Numbered from the stretch's first letter, positions 45,224 to 59,830 are shown. The stretch: 64,000 nucleotides of DNA from Fibrella forsythiae (GCF_017353175.1 NZ_JAFMYW010000006.1:186001-250000); one strand, 5' to 3'. The notes: generated by a model not told the origin, from the letters alone. Program-made: numbers and translations.

Positions 45224-46900
45224 ATGATTAAGAACTCAATTTTAGCTGTTTGTACGGCACTTTGCTTTATTGCCAGCCACATCGCATCGGCGCAGACAAC
45301 CCTGACTAACCCAATTCTGACTGGTTTCTACCCCGACCCCAGCATTGTTCGGGTGGGGCCTGATTATTATTCGGTGCATTCTACGTTTTCGTATTTCCCG
45401 GGTTTGCCCATTATGCACAGCCGCGACCTGAAAAACTGGAAGCAAATCGGCAATGTGATCAATCGTCCTTCGCAGATGGAGTTTATGGGCGAGCGGATGA
45501 CGCGTGGACTGTTTGCCCCGGCCATCTCTTACTACAAAGGGACGTACTACGTAACCTGTACGGATATCGACCATGATGGAAATTTTGTCGTAACGTCCAA
45601 AAATCCGGCGGGGCCTTACAGCAATCCGGTAAAAATTCCGCAGGTAAAAGGAATTGACCCATCCATTTATTTCGATGAAGAAACCGACAAAGCCTACATC
45701 ATCTACAACAGCGATGCACCCGACCGCAAACCGCTGTATTCGGGTCACCGCACCATCCGAATGTACGAGTTCGATTATAAGAATTTGACCGTGTTGGGTG
45801 AAGAAAAACAGTTGGTAAATGGTGGTGTAGACCTCTCTAAAAAACCGGTTTGGATTGAAGGTCCGCATATCTTAAAGCATAACGGTTGGTACATCCTGTA
45901 TGCGGCCGAAGGAGGAACTTCCGTTAATCACTCGCAGGTGGCCCTGCGCAGCCGGGATGTTTGGGGGCCTTATGTGCCGTTTGAAGGCAATCCGGTGTTG
46001 ACACAAAGAAACCTGCCAGCCGACCGGCCCAACCCGATCACGTCAGCCGGACACGCTCAGTTTATCGAAGGTCCCGACGGTAATTGGTATTCAATTTTCC
46101 TGGCAGTACGTCCCTATGAAGGCGATTATTACAATACAGGCCGCGAAATGTTCATTGCTCCGCTGACGTGGGTAAACGATTGGCCAATGATCGAACACGG
46201 CGAAAAAGCCATTGAATACCAATACAAAACCAACATCAACGAAGTAAAACAGAAAGGGGCTTTACCGCAAAGCGGGAACTTCGCGTATACGATGACGTTC
46301 GATAAAGGGCTCGATCTGTCGATGCTTTTTTTGAGAACGGTGGATAGCAGTTCGTTCAAAACGTCGAAGGCCAACGGACTGACACTTACCCTCAAACCGG
46401 AGACAATTTCAGAAGCAGGCAATCCTTCGTTTGTGGGTAAACGTCAACAACATTTAACGAGCACCGCCGAAACCGAAGTGAGCTTTTCACCAAAATCGGA
46501 TAATGAAAAAGCGGGGCTGGTAATTTTTCAGGACGAACGCCATTTTTACTTCGCGGCCAAATCAAAAACCGGCGGTAAAGACGTGATTCAGTTGTTCAAG
46601 AGCAAAGACAAGACACTGGAATTGGTAACTGAAGTGCCTTTACATTCACCCGCTGCCAGGGTAAATTTCAAAATACAGTCAGCGGGTGCCTTGTACAGTT
46701 TCTATTACTCGACCGATGGAAAAAACTGGAACTTGTTGAAAGACCAGATTGATGGCAAGTTTTTGAGCACCAAAGCGGCCAACAGTTTCATTGGCTGCGT
46801 ATATGGCCTGTATGCTACGTCATCGGGTGAAAAATCCGAGAATTCGGCTTCGTTTAAGTACCTGAAATACACAGGCGACGACCCAATGTATAAGAAGTAG
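45224..46900 (+). CDS. GH43 xylosidase/arabinofuranosidase with C-terminal sandwich
   Basis: A 558-residue exported enzyme (signal peptide ending HIASAQ). The five-bladed GH43 propeller has the three catalytic acids in GFYPDPSIVRVG (base Asp), KGIDPSIYFDEE (pKa-tuning Asp) and VWIEGPHILKHNG (acid Glu). A concanavalin-like C-terminal domain (about 350-555) follows, as in beta-xylosidases of the GH43 groups with DUF1349-like tails. It removes xylose or arabinose from xylan or arabinoxylan. It is 43 bases after the GH95 gene; base composition is somewhat more AT-rich than its neighbours. Confidence 0.92.
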   Translation: MIKNSILAVCTALCFIASHIASAQTTLTNPILTGFYPDPSIVRVGPDYYSVHSTFSYFPGLPIMHSRDLKNWKQIGNVINRPSQMEFMGERMTRGLFAPAISYYKGTYYVTCTDIDHDGNFVVTSKNPAGPYSNPVKIPQVKGIDPSIYFDEETDKAYIIYNSDAPDRKPLYSGHRTIRMYEFDYKNLTVLGEEKQLVNGGVDLSKKPVWIEGPHILKHNGWYILYAAEGGTSVNHSQVALRSRDVWGPYVPFEGNPVLTQRNLPADRPNPITSAGHAQFIEGPDGNWYSIFLAVRPYEGDYYNTGREMFIAPLTWVNDWPMIEHGEKAIEYQYKTNINEVKQKGALPQSGNFAYTMTFDKGLDLSMLFLRTVDSSSFKTSKANGLTLTLKPETISEAGNPSFVGKRQQHLTSTAETEVSFSPKSDNEKAGLVIFQDERHFYFAAKSKTGGKDVIQLFKSKDKTLELVTEVPLHSPAARVNFKIQSAGALYSFYYSTDGKNWNLLKDQIDGKFLSTKAANSFIGCVYGLYATSSGEKSENSASFKYLKYTGDDPMYKK

Positions 46901-46941
46901 ATGGAGTGATTTCTTGAGGCAAAACACACACAACGTTACCA

Positions 46942-49224
46942 TTGAAAAAGCCCATACTCCACATTGCCCTTCTCCTTCTGACCAGCTTTTCAGCGTTGGC
47001 ACAGATGCAGCCGTTTGCCTTACAGGACGTGAAGCTGACGGGTGGGCCGTTCAAAAATGCGCAGGATGTTGACATGCGTTATATTCTGGCCCTAAACCCG
47101 GATAAGCTGCTCGCTCCGTACCTGATCGATGCCGGACTGCCTCTAAAAGCCCCGCGTTACGGCAACTGGGAGAGCTCGGGACTGGATGGGCATATCGGTG
47201 GGCATTACCTGTCGGCGCTGGCCTTGCTGTATGCCTCGACCGGGGATGCCGAACTGAAAAAACGGCTCGATTATATGATCGACCAACTGGCACAATGTCA
47301 GGCCAAGAACGGCAATGGGTACGTGGGTGGCATTCCGCAGGGCAAGGTGTTTTGGGAGCGCATCCACAAAGGCGATATCGACGGCAGCAGCTTCGGACTA
47401 AACAACACCTGGGTGCCGCTCTACAACATTCACAAGCTGTTTGCAGGGCTACGCGATGCGTATGAGTACGCCGGAAACCAGCAGGCGAAACAGGTATTGA
47501 TCGGGCTGGGCGACTGGTTTATTGAGTTGATAAAACCCCTGTCCGACGATCAGATTCAGCAGGTGTTGCGCACCGAGCATGGTGGCATCAACGAAACCTT
47601 CGCCGATCTGTACATCCTGACGAAAGACAGGAAGTACCTCGAAACGGCGCAGCGGATTTCACACCGGGCGTTGCTGAATCCACTATTGGCAAAAGAGGAT
47701 AAACTAACGGGACTCCACGCCAACACACAGATTCCGAAGGTGATTGGATTCGAGAAAATCGCTACGCTGACGGGTAAGTCGGATTGGTCGGAAGCGGCTC
47801 AATATTTCTGGCGGAACGTGTCGCAGACGCGCAGTGTGGCTTTCGGCGGCAACAGCGTCCGCGAGCATTTCAACCCAACCACCGATTTCAGTCAGGTGCT
47901 ACGCTCGAATCAGGGACCGGAAACCTGCAACTCGTTCAACATGCTGCGGTTGAGCAAAGCCCTGTTTCTGGATAAAAATGATGTCAGCTACGTAGATTTC
48001 TACGAACGGACACTCTATAACCACATCCTGTCGAGCCAACATCCCTCAACAGGCGGCTTTGTGTATTTCACGCCCATTCGGCCCAACCACTACCGCGTGT
48101 ATTCGCAGCCCGAAACCAGTATGTGGTGCTGCGTGGGCTCGGGCCTGGAAAATCACACCAAATATGGCGAGCTGATCTACAGCCATACCGCCAACGACTT
48201 GTTCGTGAACCTGTTCATTCCATCAACAGTGAACTGGTCGGGCAAAAAAGTGAAACTTACTCAACGAACTGAATTTCCGTACCAGAACCAATCTGAACTG
48301 ATTGTCGAGACAACAAAACCACAGGAATTCTCTTTACACATCCGCTATCCGAAATGGGCCGAAAAGCTTGCCATTCTGGTGAATGGCAACGTGCAACCGG
48401 TCAACGGGAAACCGGCTAATTATGTGGCCATCCGTCGCAAATGGAAGTCGGGCGATAAAGTAACCGTTCAGTTCAAGACATCAACGCAGCTGGAGTATTT
48501 GCCCGACGGTTCCAACTGGGCGGCCTTTGTCAACGGCCCCATCGTGCTGGCGGCCAAAACATCGACTGCCGACCTGAAAGGGCTTTTTGCCGACGACAGC
48601 CGGATGGGCCACGAAACGAAGGGTAAGTTGTACCCGATCACCAATGCCTATGCACTGGTGGGTGACCCGGCAACGTACCTGAAAGGGCTTAAACCCGCCA
48701 GTAGGCTTCGGTTTAACCTGGATACACTCACGTTGCAACCGTTTTACGAAGTTCACGATGCCCGTTACCAAATGTATTTCCAGACTTTTTCGAAGTCGGC
48801 CTACGACGAGCAGAAAGCCCGGTTGAAACAGCAGGAAGCCGAGGCATTGGCCCTCGAAGCGAGGACTGTTGACAAAGTGAATTGTGGTGAACAACAGCCC
48901 GAAGTAGACCATCAATACAAAGGCGAAAAAAGCGATTCGGGCTACGATGACGAGCAGTTCTGGCGACGAACCCGATCGTTTATTGCCTACCAGTTGCAGA
49001 ACAAAAACCGGGCGGGTAAGTACATCGACATTGAACTGGTAGAGAGCGGTAAGCTGGATACTATGAGCTTTCTGATCAATGACAAGCCAGCCGAGATTCT
49101 GTCAAATGAGGGAAAAATGATCCGGCTCAAAGCCGATAGCCAGGACGTGCTGTTGCTGAAAATCATGGCCCGGGCCGGAACAAGTACCCCTCGTTTCCAT
49201 CAGATCAGGCTGGTAACGCAGTAA
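46942..49224 (+). CDS. GH127-type beta-L-arabinofuranosidase (DUF1680)
   Basis: A 760-residue exported enzyme. The start is probably the TTG at 46942, because it opens a normal signal peptide (KKPILHIALLLLTSFSALAQ) and no nearby ATG does. The (alpha/alpha)6 part has GHIGGHYLSALALLYASTGD and LNNTWVPLYNIHKLFAGLRD. The zinc/nucleophile site is visible as PETCNSFNMLRL (E and C) and MWCCVGSGLENH (adjacent Cys, one of them nucleophile). Members release beta-L-arabinofuranose. The C-terminal 130 residues (after about 620) form an extra beta domain. Between two GH43 genes, it fits removal of arabinose side chains. Confidence 0.9.
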   Translation: MKKPILHIALLLLTSFSALAQMQPFALQDVKLTGGPFKNAQDVDMRYILALNPDKLLAPYLIDAGLPLKAPRYGNWESSGLDGHIGGHYLSALALLYASTGDAELKKRLDYMIDQLAQCQAKNGNGYVGGIPQGKVFWERIHKGDIDGSSFGLNNTWVPLYNIHKLFAGLRDAYEYAGNQQAKQVLIGLGDWFIELIKPLSDDQIQQVLRTEHGGINETFADLYILTKDRKYLETAQRISHRALLNPLLAKEDKLTGLHANTQIPKVIGFEKIATLTGKSDWSEAAQYFWRNVSQTRSVAFGGNSVREHFNPTTDFSQVLRSNQGPETCNSFNMLRLSKALFLDKNDVSYVDFYERTLYNHILSSQHPSTGGFVYFTPIRPNHYRVYSQPETSMWCCVGSGLENHTKYGELIYSHTANDLFVNLFIPSTVNWSGKKVKLTQRTEFPYQNQSELIVETTKPQEFSLHIRYPKWAEKLAILVNGNVQPVNGKPANYVAIRRKWKSGDKVTVQFKTSTQLEYLPDGSNWAAFVNGPIVLAAKTSTADLKGLFADDSRMGHETKGKLYPITNAYALVGDPATYLKGLKPASRLRFNLDTLTLQPFYEVHDARYQMYFQTFSKSAYDEQKARLKQQEAEALALEARTVDKVNCGEQQPEVDHQYKGEKSDSGYDDEQFWRRTRSFIAYQLQNKNRAGKYIDIELVESGKLDTMSFLINDKPAEILSNEGKMIRLKADSQDVLLLKIMARAGTSTPRFHQIRLVTQ

Positions 49225-49333
49225 CAATTGATCTTTCAGGATAGGCAGTCGACTACTGCTTGTCCGCAAATGTGTCGAATTAACACTATTACAACCTATT
49301 CCTGTAGCGTCAACGGGCCGACATCCAATCCTC

Positions 49334-50911
49334 ATGAAAAATAAATTGTTTCTATATGGTCTGCTGACAAGTATGTTACTCTTCAGGTACGTTGCCGCCG
49401 TAGCGCAAACGGCCCAGAACCCGGTGATTTTTGCCGACGTACCCGATATGGCTATGATTCGGGTGGGCAACACCTATTATATGAGCAGCACTACCATGCA
49501 CCTGAGTCCGGGGTTACCCATTATGAAATCGAACGACCTGATTAACTGGCAACTGGTGGGTTATGCGTACGATACGCTGACAAGCGTCGACGCGATGAGC
49601 CTGAACAATGGCAAAAGCACCTACGGGCGTGGGTCCTGGGCGAGCAGCCTGCGCTACCACAACGGTACGTACTACGCGACAACCTTTGCCCAAACCAGTG
49701 GTAGAACCCACGTTTACACGACGAAAAACATTGAAAAAGGTCCATGGAAAGAAGTGTCGTTTAAGCCATCATACCACGACCACAGCCTGTTTTTCGATGA
49801 TGACGGACGAACGTACCTGATCTACGGGGCGGGCAAACTCAAACTGGTTGAGCTGATGGCTGATGCCTCTAGCGTGAAACCGGGCACTACCGAACAGGTT
49901 ATCATCGAGAACGCCAGCACACCATCGGGTACGAGCGGGGGTCTGCCGGCGGAAGGGTCGCAGTTGTTCAAAGTGAAGGGCAAGTATTACCTCTTCAACA
50001 TCACCTGGCCGCGTGGCGGTATGCGGACGGTGGTAATTCACCGCGCCGACAAGATTACCGGCCCCTGGGAGGGCCGCGTGGCGTTGCAGGATATGGGCGT
50101 CGCGCAGGGCGGGCTAATCGACACGCCCGACGGACGCTGGTTCGCGTACCTGTTCCGCGACTTTGGCGGGGTGGGCCGGATTCCGTATCTGGTGCCCGTA
50201 AAATGGGAAGACGGCTGGCCGGTACTGGGTGAAAACGGCAAAGTGCCCCAAACGCTTGATCTGCCCGCCAGCAAGGGCTTGATTCCGGGCATTGTGAACT
50301 CCGACGAATTTACCCGCAAAAAAGGCGAGCCAGCCCTGCCACTCGTATGGCAGTGGAATCACAATCCCGATAACAGCCTCTGGTCGGTTTCAGAACGAAA
50401 AGGCTATCTGCGCCTGAAAACCGGCCGAACCGATACCTCCTTCGTGATGGCCCGCAACACGCTGACCCAACGTACCATTGGTCCCGAATGTACGGGCACT
50501 ACGTTGCTCGACGTATCGAATCTGAAAGACGGTGATTTTGCGGGCCTGAGCCTGTTGCAGAAAAATTACGGGCTGGTGGGTGTGAAGGTCGAGAATGGGG
50601 CGCGGTCGATTGTCATGGTCAGCGCCAGTTCGGGTAAGCCGGTGGAGGTGCAACGCGTTCCGCTGAGCCAGAAAACGGTCTACCTGAAAGCCGACTGCGA
50701 TTTCCGCGACCGCAAAGACATGGCCCATTTCTTCTACAGCCTCGACGGCAACACGTGGACAGCCATTGGCGAACCGCTGAAAATGCCCTACACCATTCCG
50801 CACTTTATGGGTTACCGTTTTGGCCTTTTCAACTATGCCACCTCACAAACGGGCGGCTTTGCCGACTTTGATTACTTCCGAATTAGCGACAAACCAGCTG
50901 GTAAGAAGTAA
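49334..50911 (+). CDS. GH43 glycosidase (second copy, different subgroup)
   Basis: A 525-residue exported enzyme with GH43 propeller acids in FADVPDMAMIRVGNTYYMSS (Asp), YHDHSLFFDDDGRTYLIYG (Asp) and GLPAEGSQLFKVKGKYYLF (Glu). The C-terminal 200 residues are a concanavalin-like sandwich (LWQWNHNPDNSLWSVSERKG, RFGLFNYATSQTGGFADFDY). It is clearly related to, but diverged from, the GH43 at 45224, with VPDM replacing YPDPS at the base position. It probably acts on another xylose or arabinose linkage. Confidence 0.9.
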   Translation: MKNKLFLYGLLTSMLLFRYVAAVAQTAQNPVIFADVPDMAMIRVGNTYYMSSTTMHLSPGLPIMKSNDLINWQLVGYAYDTLTSVDAMSLNNGKSTYGRGSWASSLRYHNGTYYATTFAQTSGRTHVYTTKNIEKGPWKEVSFKPSYHDHSLFFDDDGRTYLIYGAGKLKLVELMADASSVKPGTTEQVIIENASTPSGTSGGLPAEGSQLFKVKGKYYLFNITWPRGGMRTVVIHRADKITGPWEGRVALQDMGVAQGGLIDTPDGRWFAYLFRDFGGVGRIPYLVPVKWEDGWPVLGENGKVPQTLDLPASKGLIPGIVNSDEFTRKKGEPALPLVWQWNHNPDNSLWSVSERKGYLRLKTGRTDTSFVMARNTLTQRTIGPECTGTTLLDVSNLKDGDFAGLSLLQKNYGLVGVKVENGARSIVMVSASSGKPVEVQRVPLSQKTVYLKADCDFRDRKDMAHFFYSLDGNTWTAIGEPLKMPYTIPHFMGYRFGLFNYATSQTGGFADFDYFRISDKPAGKK

Positions 50912-50928
50912 TACATCATTATCCATAA

Positions 50929-51822
<894 letters not shown>

Positions 51823-51844
51823 AGAAGAGATGATTGTTACTGCC

Positions 51845-51929
51845 TTTGTCATCCCGACACTGGAGGGATCTTCGGTGTATGCTAATAAATGTTTACTCCC
51901 GAAGATCCCTCCAGTGTCGGGATGACAAA
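51845..51929. repeat. TTTGTCATCCCGA palindrome, copy 1
   Basis: Perfect 31-base inverted repeat (51845-51875 and 51899-51929) beginning TTTGTCATCCCGACACTGG with GGGATCTTCGG near the loop; 23-base loop. First of four copies in this cluster. A hairpin this long would fold in RNA and could end or stabilise the SGNH esterase message. Confidence 0.9.
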
Positions 51930-51972
51930 ACTTTGGATGACACTAACTCTAAATGCGTTGAACCCCGACAAT

Positions 51973-52905
51973 ATGAAACGATTCAATTTAGGCTATACAG
52001 ACAGAAGATCAACGGCTATAATCCTATTAGCTGGTTGGCTATTGACTGCCCCCTTGACCGCAAGCGCCCAGGAGATAATCCCCTTGTATTCGGGGGCAGT
52101 TCCTAACTCAAAAGCCTCAGATGTGCAGGAGTCTGGTGCCGAAACGGGTGTGATCAAGGGCGTCACCAAACCCACGCTGGCGTATTTCAAACCAGCCCCC
52201 GACAAGGCATCCGGGACGGCCGTGATCATCATTCCCGGTGGCGGCTACGGCGTGGTCGTGTACAACGGCGAGGGCGTAAACACGGCGAAAGCACTGGCGG
52301 AAAAAGGCGTTGCTGCTTTTGTGTTGAAATACCGCTTACCCAGTGATGCAATCATGACGGACAAGAAGATCGGCCCACTACAGGATGCCCAACAGGCCAT
52401 CAAATTGGTTCGCGAGAATGCCGCCAAGTGGGGCATCGACGCCAGTAAAATAGGCATTATGGGCTTTTCGGCGGGTGGGCATCTGGCCTCAACGGCCGCT
52501 ACCCATTTCGAGAAAGCGTACGTCGACAATGCCAGTAACACCAACCTGCGTCCCGATTTTCAGATCCTGATTTATCCGGTCATCAGCATGCGCGACAGCC
52601 TGACGCATGGCGGCTCGCACGATAGTCTGCTGGGCAAAACCGCGTCGCGGCAGGATGTCGAGTTGTTCTCCAACGAGCTTCAGGTACGTGCCAACACGCC
52701 CCCAACGTACCTGACCCACGCGGCCGACGACAAGCTGGTTGACGTGGACAACAGCATCGTCTATTTTGAAACCCTTCGACGTCAGAAAGTGCCCGTCGAG
52801 ATGCACATCTACCCCAAAGGCGACCACGGGTTCATTTTCCGGCATCCCGGCTGGATGGAGCCTTTATTCGCCTGGATGAAAGTGAATAGCTGGCTCAAAA
52901 ATTAA
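51973..52905 (+). CDS. Alpha/beta hydrolase, acetyl/feruloyl esterase-like
   Basis: A 310-residue exported hydrolase starting MKRFNLGYTDRRS with signal peptide ending TASAQ. The oxyanion motif is VIIIPGGGYGVVVYNGEG, the nucleophile is in GIMGFSAGGHLASTAA, and the acid and His are in THAADDKLVDVDNS and YPKGDHGFIF. It resembles the BD-FAE/acetyl esterase family that de-esterifies xylan. The longer frame from 51889 begins within the palindromic repeat and was rejected. It ends 5 bases before the next GH29 gene, so they are co-translated. Confidence 0.88.
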   Translation: MKRFNLGYTDRRSTAIILLAGWLLTAPLTASAQEIIPLYSGAVPNSKASDVQESGAETGVIKGVTKPTLAYFKPAPDKASGTAVIIIPGGGYGVVVYNGEGVNTAKALAEKGVAAFVLKYRLPSDAIMTDKKIGPLQDAQQAIKLVRENAAKWGIDASKIGIMGFSAGGHLASTAATHFEKAYVDNASNTNLRPDFQILIYPVISMRDSLTHGGSHDSLLGKTASRQDVELFSNELQVRANTPPTYLTHAADDKLVDVDNSIVYFETLRRQKVPVEMHIYPKGDHGFIFRHPGWMEPLFAWMKVNSWLKN

Positions 52906-52910
52906 CTAGT

Positions 52911-54998
52911 ATGCTTAAGTCTTTATTCATTCTGCTAGTGCTTTGTTTGTTGACGGGTCTTACCGGATTCGCCCAGCCAACCCCGCCAAAACCCGTTGGC
53001 CCCCTGCCCAGCGAGAATCAGTTGCGTTGGCAAAAAATGGAGTACTATGCCTTCATCCATTTTTCGATCAACACCTACACCGACATGGCCTGGGGGCTGG
53101 GCAACGAAGACCCGAAGCTGTTCAACCCGACCAAACTGGATTGTCGGCAGTGGGCGCGGATCTGTAAAGAGGCCGGCATGAAAGGCATCATTTTCACGGC
53201 CAAGCACCACAGTGGTTTCTGCCTGTGGCCGTCGAAATACACCGAGTACTCTGTCAAAAATGCGCCCTGGCATAACGGAAAAGGTGATGTAGTACGCGAA
53301 CTGGCCGATGCCTGTAAAGAATACGGCCTGAAATTCGGCGTGTACCTCTCGCCTTGGGACCGCAACCATGCCGACTACGGAAAGTCCGAGTACATCACCT
53401 ACTTCCGCAACCAGTTGACCGAGTTGCTGACCAACTACGGCGATATTTTTGAAGTCTGGTACGACGGGGCCAATGGCGGCTCGGGCTACTACGGTGGGGC
53501 CAACGAAACGCGTAAAATCGACGCCAAGACGTATTACGACTGGCCCAATACCTACAAACTGGTCCGTAAACTCCAGCCCAACATCGTGATCTGGAACGAC
53601 GGGGGCGACCGGGCCGACCTGCGCTGGGTGGGCACCGAGGCTGGGTACGTTGGCGAAACCAACTGGAGCCTGCTGAATGCGACCGGCGACGTACCTGAAG
53701 ACCAATTGCGCCACGGTGTCGAGAACGGCAATGCCTGGGTGCCGGGCGAAGTGAACACGTCGATCCGACCCGAATGGTTTTACCACGAGCGCGAAGACCG
53801 AAAGGTGAAAACGTTGCCGCAACTGATGGATACGTATTACAATTCCATCGGCCGAAACGGGACGTTGCTGCTCAATTTCCCGATCATGCCCAACGGGCTG
53901 ATTCATGAGTTAGACGAAAAAGCGGTACAGGCCTTCGCCAAAGCGACCAAAGAAGCCTTTGCCGTGAATCTGGCGAAAACGGCGAAAGCGACGGCTTCGC
54001 AGGTACGGGGTAAAAGCGCGGCTTACGGTGCTGAAAAAGCCATTGACAGTGACCCAGACAGTTATTGGGCAACGGATGAGGCCACCCGAAACGCATCGTT
54101 GACGCTCCAGTTTGGCAAACCCACGGCGTTCAATCGCTTTCTGGTGCAGGAACCCATCCGGTTGGGGCAGCGGGTCAAGGCGTTTACGGTCGAGGCTCTG
54201 GTAGATGGACAGTGGAAACAACTGGACAAACAAACGACCATTGGCTACAAGCGGATTCTGCGGTTTCCAACCGTAACGGCCACGCAACTGCGCCTGACGA
54301 TTCTGGATGCCAAAGGCTCCCCGCTGATCTCGAATCTGGCCGTTTACAAAGCCCCGCTGATTCTGACGCCACCCGTCATTACCCGCAATCAGGCTGGCGA
54401 ATTGCACATCAAACCCGGCGATAGCGAGTCGGACGTGTACTACACCCTCGATGGCAGCACGCCAACGGCAGCATCCAGTCAATACACGGCCCCCGTGAAA
54501 ACTGGTGCTGGCAAAGTGGACGTCAAAGCCATTGCCTATAACCGGTTCACGAAACAGAGCAGCGTACCCAGCGAGGAAAAATTCGACATCAACCGCGCAG
54601 CCTGGAAAGTGATCAGCACCGACGCCACATCGGCGAATCAGGCACTGGACGGTAATGCGGGTACGTCGTGGCACCAACCCAAAAGCCAAGCAATGCCTGC
54701 CGATCTGATTATCGATCTGGGCAAAGAAGAAAATCTGGCAGGTTTCCGCTACCTGCCTGCCCAGAACTGGTGGGAAGAAGCCAGCATCATTACCCAGTAC
54801 CAGTTTGCCGTTTCGACGGATAATGCGACCTGGAAAAAGGTCAGCGAAGGCGAGTTTTCCAACATCAAAAACAGTCCGGTCTGGCAAACCAAATCGTTTG
54901 CGCCGACCAAAGCCCGTTACGTCAAACTACGTGCGCTGAAAAACACGCAGGAGGGGTCGGCCTCGGCCTATGCCGAAGTAGATGTGATTACGCAGTGA
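52911..54998 (+). CDS. GH29 alpha-L-fucosidase with F5/8 modules (paralogue of 20446)
   Basis: A 695-residue exported enzyme with GH29 blocks QLRWQKMEYYAFIHFSINTY, FTAKHHSGFCLWPSKYTEYS, GVYLSPWDRN and the nucleophile loop FEVWYDGANGGSGYYGG (Asp). The HHSG replaces the HHDG of its paralogue at 20446. The same module order follows: F5/8 (about 355-465), chitobiase-like sandwich (VYYTLDGSTPTAASSQY) and a final F5/8-like module. The two genes are a duplicated pair with diverged loops, so probably different fucosyl targets. A palindromic repeat follows. Confidence 0.9.
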   Translation: MLKSLFILLVLCLLTGLTGFAQPTPPKPVGPLPSENQLRWQKMEYYAFIHFSINTYTDMAWGLGNEDPKLFNPTKLDCRQWARICKEAGMKGIIFTAKHHSGFCLWPSKYTEYSVKNAPWHNGKGDVVRELADACKEYGLKFGVYLSPWDRNHADYGKSEYITYFRNQLTELLTNYGDIFEVWYDGANGGSGYYGGANETRKIDAKTYYDWPNTYKLVRKLQPNIVIWNDGGDRADLRWVGTEAGYVGETNWSLLNATGDVPEDQLRHGVENGNAWVPGEVNTSIRPEWFYHEREDRKVKTLPQLMDTYYNSIGRNGTLLLNFPIMPNGLIHELDEKAVQAFAKATKEAFAVNLAKTAKATASQVRGKSAAYGAEKAIDSDPDSYWATDEATRNASLTLQFGKPTAFNRFLVQEPIRLGQRVKAFTVEALVDGQWKQLDKQTTIGYKRILRFPTVTATQLRLTILDAKGSPLISNLAVYKAPLILTPPVITRNQAGELHIKPGDSESDVYYTLDGSTPTAASSQYTAPVKTGAGKVDVKAIAYNRFTKQSSVPSEEKFDINRAAWKVISTDATSANQALDGNAGTSWHQPKSQAMPADLIIDLGKEENLAGFRYLPAQNWWEEASIITQYQFAVSTDNATWKKVSEGEFSNIKNSPVWQTKSFAPTKARYVKLRALKNTQEGSASAYAEVDVITQ

Positions 54999-55005
54999 GT
55001 GTACT

Positions 55006-55096
55006 TTTTTGTCATCCCGAGGAACGAGGGATCTTAACGGTTCTTAACCCTGAAGCGAGGAAAACTCAAGATCCCTCCTCCGTCGGGATGACAAAA
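55006..55096. repeat. TTTGTCATCCCGA palindrome, copy 2
   Basis: Left arm 55006-55035 (TTTTTGTCATCCCGAGGAACG then AGGGATCTT) and right arm 55068-55096, imperfect in the middle, with a 32-base loop. It lies between the GH29 and first CE1-type esterase genes. Confidence 0.85.
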
Positions 55097-55127
55097 ACAC
55101 AATGACAAAACAAATCCTAAACCTTAA

Positions 55128-56261
<1,134 letters not shown>

Positions 56262-56282
56262 CCCAACTAAGCCCCTGAACCA

Positions 56283-57452
56283 ATGAAACAGTACAACCAA
56301 AAAAGGGTCCGGCTAACGCTGCTTGTCGCCCTGCTTTGCGCGGTTGGCATCATTCATGCCCAGCCACCCCGTGGTCCGCTGGTGGTGTCGCCCCAGGTGA
56401 ACGCCGACAAGACTGTTACGTTCCGTTACCAGGCGCCACAGGCCAAAGCGGTGGAACTGAGCGCACAATTTGAAAAAGGACCCGTCGCCATGACTAAAGA
56501 CGCCCAGGGCATCTGGAGCGTAACCGTCGGTCCCGTCAAACCCGACATTTATCCGTACAACTTTCGCGTGGATGGCGTATCCGTCATGGACCCGGCCAAC
56601 GTGGCGTTCTTCCCGAATGAGCGCTTCAAAGCCAGCCTGGTCGACGTACCCGGCGACACGCCCCTGATTCACGCCATGCGCGACGTACCCCACGGTTCCA
56701 TCAACTACGAATACTACCCGTCTATGGAAGGAACAACCGGCTCGCTGGTGGTATACACGCCACCCGGTTACGACCAGAACACGTCGAAGAAGTACCCGGT
56801 CTACTACCTGATCAGCGGCACGACCGATACCGAAGAGACCTTTTTCAAAGTCGGTAAAACGAATCTGATTCTGGATAACCTGCTGGCCGAGGGCAAGGTG
56901 AAACCGATGATCGTGGTGATGCCCTACGGCAACATCGCGGCCCGCGTTGCCGAACAAAAAGGCGGTTCCAAACCCGCCGACCCAACCGTTCGCGACGGGG
57001 CCGATGCCGTCAAACGCGCCAACGATTTCACGACAGATCTGGTGAGCAACGTCATTCCATACGTCGAGAAAAGCTACCGGGCCATTCCTAACCGGGAGAG
57101 TCGGGCGATCGGTGGCTTTTCGCGCGGGGGCGGGCAAACATTGCGGGCGGCTTTCAACAACATGGACAAGTTTGCGTACGTGTGCGCCTACAGTTCGTAC
57201 CTGTCGCCCCAGGAAATGGACGGCAATTTCAGCCAGATTGTGGCCAAGCCCGACCAGACGAACAAGCAACTGAAACTGCTGTGGGTGAGCGTGGGCAGCG
57301 ATGATTTTCTGTACAAAGGCACGGTGGAGTTTATGGACTACCTGAAGGCGAAAAAGGTGAACTACAAGAGCCTGATCACCGACGGTGGGCATACCTGGAT
57401 GAACGTGAAAACGTACGTTGCCGCCACCACGCCCCTGCTGTTCCAACCCTAA
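56283..57452 (+). CDS. CE1-type esterase 2
   Basis: A 389-residue exported paralogue of the preceding gene with the same E-set ([20 protein letters not shown]) and hydrolase domains. The nucleophile is S280 in GGFSRGGGQTLRAAF, the acid lies in VSVGSDDFLY and the His in DGGHTWMNVKTYV. The loop after VVMPYGN is longer (RVAEQKGGSKPADPTVRDG) than in its relatives and could change the substrate pocket. The E-sets of copies 1 and 2 are close enough to indicate recent duplication. It ends 12 bases before esterase 3. Confidence 0.88.
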   Translation: MKQYNQKRVRLTLLVALLCAVGIIHAQPPRGPLVVSPQVNADKTVTFRYQAPQAKAVELSAQFEKGPVAMTKDAQGIWSVTVGPVKPDIYPYNFRVDGVSVMDPANVAFFPNERFKASLVDVPGDTPLIHAMRDVPHGSINYEYYPSMEGTTGSLVVYTPPGYDQNTSKKYPVYYLISGTTDTEETFFKVGKTNLILDNLLAEGKVKPMIVVMPYGNIAARVAEQKGGSKPADPTVRDGADAVKRANDFTTDLVSNVIPYVEKSYRAIPNRESRAIGGFSRGGGQTLRAAFNNMDKFAYVCAYSSYLSPQEMDGNFSQIVAKPDQTNKQLKLLWVSVGSDDFLYKGTVEFMDYLKAKKVNYKSLITDGGHTWMNVKTYVAATTPLLFQP

Positions 57453-58544
<1,092 letters not shown>

Positions 58545-58565
58545 GGTGGTTTTGTCATTGCTGCT

Positions 58566-59811
<1,246 letters not shown>

Positions 59812-59830
59812 GCATTTGTCTGCACCAAAC

